A stretch of 6,916 nt of DNA from a bacterium (GTDB lineage Bacteria; CBDUZB01; JAGLHV01): the NCBI GenBank assembly GCA_023132075.1, contig JAGLYT010000085.1, positions 1-6,916 on the forward strand, in the 5' to 3' direction. Made by a program: the position numbers and the translations under genes. The notes beneath the pieces were generated by a model. It saw nothing but the letters and a program-made list of their open reading frames with translations. It did not search any database and was not told the DNA's origin. Positions 1-5,211 of the stretch are shown here, piece by piece. Within the stretch, counting starts at the first letter, position 1. Each line of letters starts with the position of its first letter.

Positions 1-43
1 CATAACCCGGAGGTCGGCGGTTCGAATCCGTCCCCCGCAACCA
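1..43 (+). tRNA. Initiator tRNA-fMet (CAT anticodon), 3' half only
   Basis: The window opens at the CAT anticodon (1-3). It is followed by AA and the 3' anticodon-stem strand CCCGG (6-10), which carries the run of three C that pairs with the GGG typical of initiators. The T arm is complete: 16-20 pairs with 28-32 (one G-T wobble) around the loop TTCGAAT (21-27). The acceptor 3' strand is 33-39, A40 is the discriminator and CCA (41-43) is encoded. A39 sits at tRNA position 72, where bacterial initiators have an unpaired C1-A72. The sequence closely matches the remembered 3' half of E. coli tRNA-fMet. The 5' half lies outside the window, so the C1 mismatch cannot be seen directly. Confidence 0.93.
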
Positions 44-51
44 TTTTTTTT
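44..51 (+). terminator. T-tract directly after the tRNA, possible transcription stop
   Basis: Eight T residues follow the encoded CCA immediately. The GC-rich T arm lies 11 bases upstream, which is further than in a standard intrinsic terminator, and no separate hairpin is present. The tract may help end tRNA transcription before the facing prepilin gene, but this is weakly supported. Confidence 0.3.
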
Positions 52-64
52 AGGTTTTAAAAAA

Positions 65-487
65 TTACCATGTGGAAAGAATAGTCCCGCGAAGGTCCGT
101 ATGAGTGCAGTCAATAAATATTTTGCCCCATTCAGAGTGGGCTTCCATCCAGTATCCCCAACCGCCGGTGTCTCCCATAATTCCACCGTAATCCTGGATA
201 TTGGTGCTTTGTGGATGGTGGTGGGTGTAGCAGCGTGGCATTTGGTCTAAATATCGCGGGATAAGAGAAGAAGTAGGATTGCCGTAAGGGTAAAACCCTT
301 CGTTATCAGAGAAGTAGACGTCAAGAGTAGTTCGTAGTATTGCAAGGTTTCCTTTTGTAATTGCTTCATGCGATTTTCGGGTTAGATTAGCAAATTTGGG
401 TGTGCCGATAGTGGCAAGTATCCCAATAACAGCTACTACAATCATCAGTTCGATTAAAGTGTAACCGGTTGTTTTTATTTTAGGCAT
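65..487 (-). CDS. Type IV prepilin / type II secretion pseudopilin-like protein (GspG/PilE type)
   Basis: This 140-residue protein has a short basic leader ending in Gly8, then the mature N-terminus Tyr-Thr-Leu-Ile-Glu. Glu13 is therefore the conserved mature Glu5. A hydrophobic helix follows (about 9-29), with Pro30 at the helix-kink position seen in pilins. Prepilin peptidase PilD/GspO would cleave after Gly8; Tyr replaces the usual Phe at mature +1. The C-terminal globular part (about 35-140) has a Gly-rich stretch with GDTGGWGYW (105-113), Cys86 and Cys127 that could form a disulfide, and a CTHTD motif (127-131) that I recall from prepilins of Omnitrophota-like genomes. Length fits GspG-type pseudopilins. 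The ATG at 487-485 has an AAAGGA-like ribosome site about 10 bases upstream. No assembly ATPase, platform protein or peptidase gene lies nearby, so the host filament or secretion machine is unknown. Confidence 0.85.
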   Translation of the reverse strand: MPKIKTTGYTLIELMIVVAVIGILATIGTPKFANLTRKSHEAITKGNLAILRTTLDVYFSDNEGFYPYGNPTSSLIPRYLDQMPRCYTHHHPQSTNIQDYGGIMGDTGGWGYWMEAHSEWGKIFIDCTHTDLRGTILSTW

Positions 488-521
488 TCAATTTAATTTC
501 CTTTTATTTTATTCTCTAAAT

Positions 522-550
522 ATTTTAGTATTTTGTATTGTTTTTGTCAA
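522..550 (-). promoter_or_regulatory. Sigma-70-type promoter for the prepilin gene
   Basis: On the minus strand, TTGACA (550-545) is followed after exactly 17 bases by TAAAAT (527-522), a perfect -35 and a 5-of-6 -10. Transcription would begin near 515 and give a 5' leader of roughly 28 bases before the ATG at 487. No other gene reads in this direction, so the prepilin is probably transcribed alone. Confidence 0.75.
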
Positions 551-559
551 ATTAAATTT

Positions 560-587
560 TTGATTTAGAAAAATAGCCGTGTAATAA
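560..587 (+). promoter_or_regulatory. Weak candidate promoter for the XRE-cupin regulator
   Basis: TTGATT (560-565) and TAATAA (582-587) are separated by 16 bases and lie about 33 bases before the regulator's start codon. The -35 is good and the -10 is poor. Imperfect arms TCAAA (547-551) and TTTGA (559-563) flank a 7-base centre here and overlap both divergent -35 elements, a plausible place for an operator. Any role in autoregulation is inference. Confidence 0.25.
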
Positions 588-620
588 AAAATAAAAACAA
601 TAAAAATTAGGGGTGAGACG

Positions 621-1160
621 ATGAATCTGGGGAAGAAAATAAGAGAAGTGCGGTTGTTTAAAAATTTAACGTTGGAAGCTTTGGCTAAACGTACACAGTT
701 AACAATTAGTTTTCTTTCTCAAGTAGAAAGGGACATCGCTTCTCCATCAGTTCAATCCTTAAGGTTGATTGCGAAAGCACTAAATACCAGGATTAGTTCT
801 TTTTTTGAGGAAGAAGAAACGAAAGAGACTATTTTTATCAGACGAAAAAGAGAAAAAGGATTTGTTGATAAGGGGGTAATACCGGGATGTGAAGCCTTAG
901 CTTCTAATATTTTAAATATAAAAATGGAACCGTTGCTTTTTAATCTGGAAAAAGGAAAAGAAACGGGTAATTTACTAAGGAAACATGAAGGAGAAGAATT
1001 TGGATTGGTAATTAAGGGCAAAATAGATATTTTTATTGATGATAAGAAGTGGAATATGGAGGCAGGAGATAGTATTTATTTTATTTCACCTAAAATGCAT
1101 AAAATATTGAATATAGGTGAAGATAGAGCAGTGGTTTTATGGGTTGTATTAAGGGCATAG
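621..1160 (+). CDS. XRE-family transcriptional regulator with C-terminal cupin sensor domain
   Basis: This 179-residue cytoplasmic protein has the common two-domain plan. An XRE/Cro-like helix-turn-helix spans about 5-58 (LTLEALAKRT, then the recognition helix around ISFLSQVERD and the SPSVQSLRLIAKAL segment). A small cupin domain spans about 100-178. Relatives of this architecture (PuuR/SutR-like) control transport or amine, amino-acid and sulfur metabolism, with a small ligand bound in the cupin. Cupin metal-ligand positions are His122, Glu126 and His160. The position of the first histidine of the usual HxH pair is Arg120, so one ligand is missing and metal binding is uncertain. Start ATG 621 has AGGGGTGA upstream with about 7 bases of spacing. 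The gene stands alone, with divergent prepilin on one side and a terminator-like hairpin on the other. Its target genes and ligand cannot be read from the sequence. Confidence 0.9.
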   Translation: MNLGKKIREVRLFKNLTLEALAKRTQLTISFLSQVERDIASPSVQSLRLIAKALNTRISSFFEEEETKETIFIRRKREKGFVDKGVIPGCEALASNILNIKMEPLLFNLEKGKETGNLLRKHEGEEFGLVIKGKIDIFIDDKKWNMEAGDSIYFISPKMHKILNIGEDRAVVLWVVLRA

Positions 1161-1185
1161 GTTGTTGTATTTCGTTTTGGTTATG

Positions 1186-1225
1186 TGGTAAAAAAGGAAG
1201 TGGGAGGTTTTTTTTTACCATTTTT
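1186..1225 (+). terminator. Terminator-like hairpin after the XRE-cupin gene
   Basis: TGGTAAAAAA (1186-1195) pairs perfectly with TTTTTTACCA (1211-1220), giving a 10-bp stem with a 15-base loop, followed by TTTTT (1221-1225). It lies 25 bases after the regulator's stop codon. The stem is AT-rich, so it may be inefficient. Position and shape fit an intrinsic terminator. Confidence 0.5.
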
Positions 1226-1445
1226 ATAAACTTATACTGACAATAATTTAATAATACTAAAAATAAATGTGTCCGGTTTAGAGCGTTGTAAATACGAAAG
1301 TTGTTATGGGCGTTTCTGAATATGTTTGGAAAGAAAAGGATAATGTGAAGCTTTTTGTTTTGTATTTTGAAAAATATTTTTTTTTAGTAGAATGCATTTT
1401 GAATGGTAAACGAAAGGAAAAGCGAAATATTGGTGTTAATATATA

Positions 1446-1484
1446 TTTAATTTTCTTCAAGTGTAACAAACTTTTAATTTTCTT
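1446..1484. repeat. 12-bp direct repeat upstream of the PilZ cluster
   Basis: TTTAATTTTCTT occurs at 1446-1457 and again at 1473-1484, with start positions 27 bases apart. Its low complexity makes chance a real possibility, but its place upstream of a probable promoter suggests regulator binding sites. Confidence 0.4.
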
Positions 1485-1501
1485 GTAATACGATTGTAAT
1501 A
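1483..1501. repeat. Tandem TTGTAATA motif, 11-bp period
   Basis: TTGTAATA is present at 1483-1490 and 1494-1501, a spacing of 11 bases or about one helical turn. It lies just upstream of the TATACT box at 1511. Two half-sites on the same DNA face are typical of response-regulator binding sites, but no matching regulator with a DNA-binding domain is in the window. Confidence 0.4.
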
Positions 1502-1510
1502 AATAAAAGG

Positions 1511-1516
1511 TATACT
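1511..1516 (+). promoter_or_regulatory. -10-like box TATACT upstream of the PilZ gene
   Basis: TATACT matches the sigma-70 -10 box at five of six positions and sits 57 bases before the PilZ start codon. No acceptable -35 lies at 16-18 bases upstream. If this is a promoter it probably depends on an activator, perhaps at the TTGTAATA repeats. Confidence 0.25.
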
Positions 1517-1572
1517 AGAGCAAATAGATTTTTGAAATTTTTCCGAAAAAATCATTATAACAAGGGGGAAAA

Positions 1573-2004
1573 ATGAGAAATGGAAAAAGGAAAAAGGTTG
1601 TAGCTGTAAAAGAAAATAGGAAATATCAACGGCAAAATAAATATCTTTTTGCTTTTTGTCAATATCCTTCTAAAAGAAGGATGTTGGATGTAGAAGGAAA
1701 TCCGGTTGAAATTGAGGAAAATATTTTGCGAGACGTTGGGGGAGGAGGAGTAATGATTGAAAGAGAAGAGTTTATTTCTTTTCAGGAGAAAATATTGATG
1801 GAGATATATCTTCCGACGGATGATGTAAGCAATACTATCATTTCTGTTTTTGCCGAAGGAGAAGTGTCATGGGTAAAGAAAACAAAAAAAAGAGGGGAGA
1901 ATAAATACCAAATAGGAATAAAATTTAATGATATCAGAGAAGATGATAAGCAAAAAATTATAAATAAGTTGAAAAAAAATGCTTATAAGGAAATTGAATC
2001 TTAA
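1573..2004 (+). CDS. PilZ-domain protein (putative cyclic-di-GMP receptor, degenerate second motif)
   Basis: This 143-residue soluble protein has the PilZ layout. A basic N-terminus leads to RKYQR (16-20), the RxxxR motif that grips cyclic-di-GMP in this family. The second motif, normally (D/N)xSxxG, reads DVGGGG (54-59): Asp54 and Gly59 are kept but Gly56 replaces serine. A beta-barrel core follows, with GEVSWVKK in the second half and the typical closing strand YQIGIKF before a C-terminal helix. PilZ proteins of this size act as effectors that change motility, secretion or enzyme activity when cyclic-di-GMP rises. Here binding is plausible but weakened or altered by the Ser-to-Gly change. 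Start ATG 1573 has a strong GGGGG ribosome site (1564-1568). The next gene begins 43 bases downstream on the same strand, so co-transcription with the histidine kinase is likely. Confidence 0.85.
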   Translation: MRNGKRKKVVAVKENRKYQRQNKYLFAFCQYPSKRRMLDVEGNPVEIEENILRDVGGGGVMIEREEFISFQEKILMEIYLPTDDVSNTIISVFAEGEVSWVKKTKKRGENKYQIGIKFNDIREDDKQKIINKLKKNAYKEIES

Positions 2005-2019
2005 ATCCTAAAGGTTACA

Positions 2020-2055
2020 ATGTTTATTTGTCTCTTAATCGTTAATTATGAATAA
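2020..2055 (+). CDS. Possible 11-codon leader ORF overlapping the kinase start
   Basis: ATG 2020 is preceded by AAAGG (2010-2014) with a 5-base spacer, and encodes MFICLLIVNYE before TAA at 2053-2055. Its stop overlaps the kinase start ATG (2048-2050) in another frame. The kinase start has no visible ribosome site of its own, so ribosomes ending here could restart on the kinase. Such a short ORF can arise by chance and no homology can be claimed. Confidence 0.3.
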   Translation: MFICLLIVNYE

Positions 2056-3526
2056 GCCAATAAAAGTTAATTTGTTTCTTAAATTTGTTTTAATTATTTT
2101 TCTGATAAATATTCTTCCTTTTATTATTTTAATGTGGTTTTCAAAGGTTAATGAAATTAGAATTATAAGAGAAGAATTGGATGAGAGGGCTACTTCTTTA
2201 GCTATAAAACTTGCCTCTGAAAGTGAATATGGAGTGTTAAATAGTAATAAAGAGTTCTTGGAGACTCTTCTTCAGCAAGCACTTTTAAAGGAAAAAGACA
2301 TTATTCTGGTTAGGATTAGAGATGAAGAAGGGAAGGTTTTAGCTGAAAAAATCAGAAAAACGAAAAATATTCCCTTACGATTTAGTATCACGGTTCCTAT
2401 TAGAATAAAAAAGTTTTTTATATATAAAAAGTATATGGAATTTTCTTCTCAAAAACAAGTTGAAAAAATGGTAGGAAAAAATATAGGAGAAGTTGATTTA
2501 GGTGTTTCTGTTACTGATATGTATATGCTCAAAGCAAAGAAAGCAAGAAAAGAATTCTTTTTCTTGTTTTTTTTAATTATTATGATAGACCTGGTTGGAG
2601 GTATTTTTTTAATAAAGATTACTGTTGATCCGGTTAAACGTTTAGTGAGAGGAACAAAAAGAATTGCTGAAGGGGACCTGGATTATCAGGTGGAAGTTTT
2701 TTCCTCAGATGAAATAGGCCTGTTGACCCATTCCTTTAATGAGATGACAAAAAAATTAAAAAATTCACAAAATAATTTGACCCAGAGAGGAAAAAAACTG
2801 GAAGAAAAAACCAGGGAATTGGAGTTAAAAAACAAAGAGATGGAGATGTTTATTTATAGTGTTTCGCACGACTTAAAAGCACCCCTGGTTGTAGTAGATG
2901 GATTTGCAGCAAATTTACTTACTAATTGTAAAAACAGATTAGGAAAAAAAAACCTTTACTATTTGGAACGGATTCGTGCTAATACTAATCAGATGGAATT
3001 TTTAATAGAAGATTTACTGGAGCTTTCCCGTATCAGTCAGGTCGAAGGAAATTTAGAACTTGTAAATATAATAAAGGTAATAAATTTAACCAAAGAGATG
3101 TTTTCAACTGCATTAGAAAAAAAAGAAATAAAATTCTCTCTGAAGGGTCCTTTTCCTTTAATCTGGGGAGATCGTAATAGAATTAAACAGATATTTGACA
3201 ATTTGATTGGGAATGCCATCAAATTTATTGGCGATAAAAAATATCCCGAAATTGAAATAGGTTATTATAATAAAGATGAAGATTATTGGACATTCTATGT
3301 TAAGGATTCGGGTATTGGAATTTCTCCCAGGTATCACGAAAAAATATTTGAAGTTTTTCATCGGTTAAAAGATATAGAAACAGAAGGGACCGGTGTGGGG
3401 TTGGCTATTGTAAAGAAGATTATTGATAATTACGGTGGAAAAATATGGATAGAGTCAGAAGAGGGAAAAGGAACTATTTTTTATTTTACATTCTTAAAAA
3501 AATCAAAAGATGATTTACCTTCTTGA
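2048..3526 (+). CDS. Membrane sensor histidine kinase with HAMP domain (Cph1-like kinase core)
   Basis: This 492-residue inner-membrane kinase would autophosphorylate and pass phosphate to a response regulator. Domains in order: TM1 (about 11-31), a periplasmic sensor of about 137 residues (33-169) that looks PAS/CACHE-like but fits no family I can name firmly, TM2 (about 170-190), HAMP (about 191-243, with DP at 194-195 and DEIGLL at 221-226), a coiled coil (about 236-267), then a HisKA dimerisation domain with phospho-acceptor His274 in SVSHDLKAPL. The ATPase domain has N box residues Asn385 and Asn389, G1 DSGIG (420-424), an F box around 434-437 and G2 GTGVGL (447-452), all intact. The core resembles kinases paired with Rcp1-type regulators, and such a regulator follows 46 bases downstream. 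ATG 2048 is the only good start, since an in-frame stop lies at 2036, but it lacks a Shine-Dalgarno sequence. The sensed signal is unknown. Confidence 0.92.
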   Translation: MNKPIKVNLFLKFVLIIFLINILPFIILMWFSKVNEIRIIREELDERATSLAIKLASESEYGVLNSNKEFLETLLQQALLKEKDIILVRIRDEEGKVLAEKIRKTKNIPLRFSITVPIRIKKFFIYKKYMEFSSQKQVEKMVGKNIGEVDLGVSVTDMYMLKAKKARKEFFFLFFLIIMIDLVGGIFLIKITVDPVKRLVRGTKRIAEGDLDYQVEVFSSDEIGLLTHSFNEMTKKLKNSQNNLTQRGKKLEEKTRELELKNKEMEMFIYSVSHDLKAPLVVVDGFAANLLTNCKNRLGKKNLYYLERIRANTNQMEFLIEDLLELSRISQVEGNLELVNIIKVINLTKEMFSTALEKKEIKFSLKGPFPLIWGDRNRIKQIFDNLIGNAIKFIGDKKYPEIEIGYYNKDEDYWTFYVKDSGIGISPRYHEKIFEVFHRLKDIETEGTGVGLAIVKKIIDNYGGKIWIESEEGKGTIFYFTFLKKSKDDLPS

Positions 3527-3572
3527 TATATAAAAATTATATGGGAAATGTTTTTAGGAAGAGTGATAAAAG

Positions 3573-4019
3573 ATGAAATTTATCTCAAAAGATGTTTTAT
3601 TAATAGAAGATGATATTGACCACAGAGAATTAATCGTAAATGAAATTAAGAGAGATAAAGAATTAGTCAGTACGATTTATTCGGTGGGAGATGGACAGGA
3701 AGCTTTGGATTTTTTGTTCCGTAAAGGAAAATACAAGACAATGAATAAATCTTTTGCGCTCGGATTTATTATATTGGATGTTCGTTTGCCTAAAATGAGC
3801 GGAATTGAGGTTTTAAAGAGGATTAAATTAGATGAGCAATTAAAAACTGTTCCGGTGGTTATTCTTACCAGTTCTTCTCATCAGCAGGACATGGTTCAGG
3901 CTTATGCTAACTATGTAAATAGCTATATAATTAAACCGGTTAAATTTGAAGACTTCATTGATAAAATAAAAAAAATGATATTTTACTGGAATTCAATTAA
4001 TTCTTTACCCCCGAAGTAG
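3573..4019 (+). CDS. Single-domain response regulator, Rcp1-type
   Basis: This 148-residue protein is a receiver domain alone. It has the acidic pair Asp13-Asp14 with Glu12, phospho-acceptor Asp69 in ILDVRLPKMSG, Thr99 in VILTSSS and Lys121 in the IIKPV segment, so all switch residues are present. The longer loop after helix 2 (about 50-63) and the tail FYWNSINSLPP match the Rcp1 family, which pairs with phytochrome-like and related kinases. No DNA-binding or enzymatic output domain is present, so it should act by docking to another protein or as a phosphate relay. It follows the kinase on the same strand and is its likely partner. ATG 3573 has only a distant AGGAAGAG (from 3556). No clear terminator follows it. 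Confidence 0.92.
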   Translation: MKFISKDVLLIEDDIDHRELIVNEIKRDKELVSTIYSVGDGQEALDFLFRKGKYKTMNKSFALGFIILDVRLPKMSGIEVLKRIKLDEQLKTVPVVILTSSSHQQDMVQAYANYVNSYIIKPVKFEDFIDKIKKMIFYWNSINSLPPK

Positions 4020-4149
4020 AAATCAAGTTTTTTTCCATTCTTTATAGATACCTGATCCGAAATTTATAATTTTTTAGTCTTGAGGTGTTTCAGCATAATC
4101 TTTTCTTTATTATTGATGAATTATAATGCATTAGTTTTATCGTTTTGTC

Positions 4150-4179
4150 TTGACAAGTATTTTTTGTTTCTTGTATAAT
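4150..4179 (+). promoter_or_regulatory. Consensus sigma-70 promoter for the HEAT-YihY operon
   Basis: TTGACA (4150-4155) and TATAAT (4174-4179) are both perfect consensus hexamers, separated by 18 bases. Transcription would begin near 4186, leaving a leader of about 35 bases before the HEAT gene. This separates that gene from the signalling cluster upstream and suggests strong constitutive expression unless a repressor acts here. Confidence 0.85.
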
Positions 4180-4220
4180 GCAAGGCAAGGTAGAAAATAG
4201 CAGTAAAAGGAGGGAAATTG

Positions 4221-5189
4221 ATGTTGTTAAAAGGGAAATTAGGTGTAATGTTGATTTCTTTTTTGGTGGTGATGAATGTTGTTTTTTGCGGATATGCAAT
4301 AGAAGGGGATGAGGAAAAGCAGGTTATAACCGAACAAGGTGAAAAAACACAAGACATAGCGGATGTAGAAATAAAAAATAAACCTGAATATAGCGGATTG
4401 ATTGAAAAATTACGGGACAAAAAGACTAAAATTCGTTTGGATGCGGTAAGAGAATTAAATAGAATCGGAAAAGAAGAAATAGTATGTTTTTTAATTGATG
4501 CGATTGGTGATAGAAAGGGTGTAATTCAATTAGAGAGTATTGCTGCGTTGGGGGAAATAGGGGGAAGAGAAGCTGTCGATGCTATAATAGAAAAAGGTTT
4601 AACTGATAAAAATAAAAAAGTTCGTTTAGCTGCTGTCAATTCATTAGTGAGAATTACCGGGAGGTCTGCGATTTTTCCGTTAAAAGAACATTTATTAATT
4701 GAGAAAGACAGCAAAATAAGGTTTCGGATAATTAATATCTTTGCAGTAATCGGAAATGATGATGTTGTTTCTGTACTAATTGAATCTTTAAATGATTCCA
4801 GCTTAAAAAATCGATTAATTGCTGTAAATACTCTTGCTATAATCGGGACACCTTTGGCTGTTTCTGCCCTAGCTAATTCTTTAGAAAACGAGGTAAACAG
4901 GGAAGAAGTTTCGCTTTCTATAATAAAGACTTTGGGGACGATACGCAGCAGAGATTCTGTTCCCGTATTAATCAGAATGGCTGCTATCAGAGGTAAGTCG
5001 GAAATTAATAAAGCGGCGGTTGAAAGTTTAGGAATTATTGGGGATAAAAGAGCAATACCTGTTTTGAATGAATTATCGGGTTATGGAGATATAAGGTTAA
5101 GAGAGACAGTTAAGGAGGCAATAAATAAAATTTTAACAAAAAATGCTTTAATTAGGCTCAGAAAACGTAGAAGTTTACAAAATAAATAA
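4221..5189 (+). CDS. Exported HEAT-repeat protein
   Basis: This 322-residue protein starts with a signal peptide: Lys4 and Lys6, a hydrophobic core (about 7-23) and a likely signal peptidase I site after Ala26 (GYA|IEG). Cys23 follows VVF, which is a poor lipobox, so lipoprotein processing is less likely. A charged linker (about 28-55) leads to seven or eight HEAT/PBS-like helical repeats of about 31 residues (57-305), with recurring patterns such as IRLDAVREL, VRLAAVNSL and AVESLGIIG. The tail is strongly basic (312-322). HEAT solenoids are protein-binding scaffolds, so a periplasmic scaffold or adaptor is a reasonable guess. I see no lyase or other catalytic motif. AAGGAGGG lies 7 bases before ATG 4221. 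A TTG at 4218 is also in frame but is too close to the ribosome site. It is followed 22 bases later by the YihY gene, in the same operon. Confidence 0.85.
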   Translation: MLLKGKLGVMLISFLVVMNVVFCGYAIEGDEEKQVITEQGEKTQDIADVEIKNKPEYSGLIEKLRDKKTKIRLDAVRELNRIGKEEIVCFLIDAIGDRKGVIQLESIAALGEIGGREAVDAIIEKGLTDKNKKVRLAAVNSLVRITGRSAIFPLKEHLLIEKDSKIRFRIINIFAVIGNDDVVSVLIESLNDSSLKNRLIAVNTLAIIGTPLAVSALANSLENEVNREEVSLSIIKTLGTIRSRDSVPVLIRMAAIRGKSEINKAAVESLGIIGDKRAIPVLNELSGYGDIRLRETVKEAINKILTKNALIRLRKRRSLQNK

Positions 5190-5211
5190 AATAATTTTTC
5201 GGGAGTAAAAG

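Larger units (their letters stand above)
1226..1572. other. AT-rich intergenic region without a supportable gene
   Basis: This stretch between the terminator-like hairpin and the PilZ gene shows no convincing coding sequence. Short open frames exist on both strands (1306-1488 plus, 1278-1469 minus), but they overlap each other antiparallel, have no ribosome binding site and resemble no known protein. The segment 1265-1320 is less AT-rich than the rest, but I recognise no RNA family in it. The final 130 bases hold direct repeats, a -10-like box and the PilZ ribosome site, and probably form the promoter region of the signalling cluster. Confidence 0.6.

Noticed and set aside
752-1021. Minus-strand open frame inside the XRE-cupin gene
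   Set aside because: It is a shadow of a clearly recognisable protein and has no start signal of its own.
1278-1488. Overlapping short open frames on both strands (63 and 60 codons) between the XRE and PilZ genes
   Set aside because: They overlap antiparallel, have no ribosome site, show homopolymer-driven residue composition and resemble no family.
1226-1572. Riboswitch or known small RNA in the long intergenic region
   Set aside because: No conserved core of a cyclic-di-GMP or other riboswitch that I know, and no stable GC-containing stem, could be found by eye.
3526-3542. Hairpin between kinase and response regulator genes
   Set aside because: The stem is six A-T pairs with a 3-base loop and no T-run, too weak to call a terminator.
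4218-4220. TTG as the start of the HEAT protein
   Set aside because: It is only 4 bases from GGAGG, while the adjacent ATG at 4221 has the normal 7-base spacing.
4090-4420. Minus-strand open frames over the HEAT promoter and signal peptide
   Set aside because: They run across a consensus promoter and a convincing signal peptide on the plus strand; composition is that of reversed AT-rich DNA.
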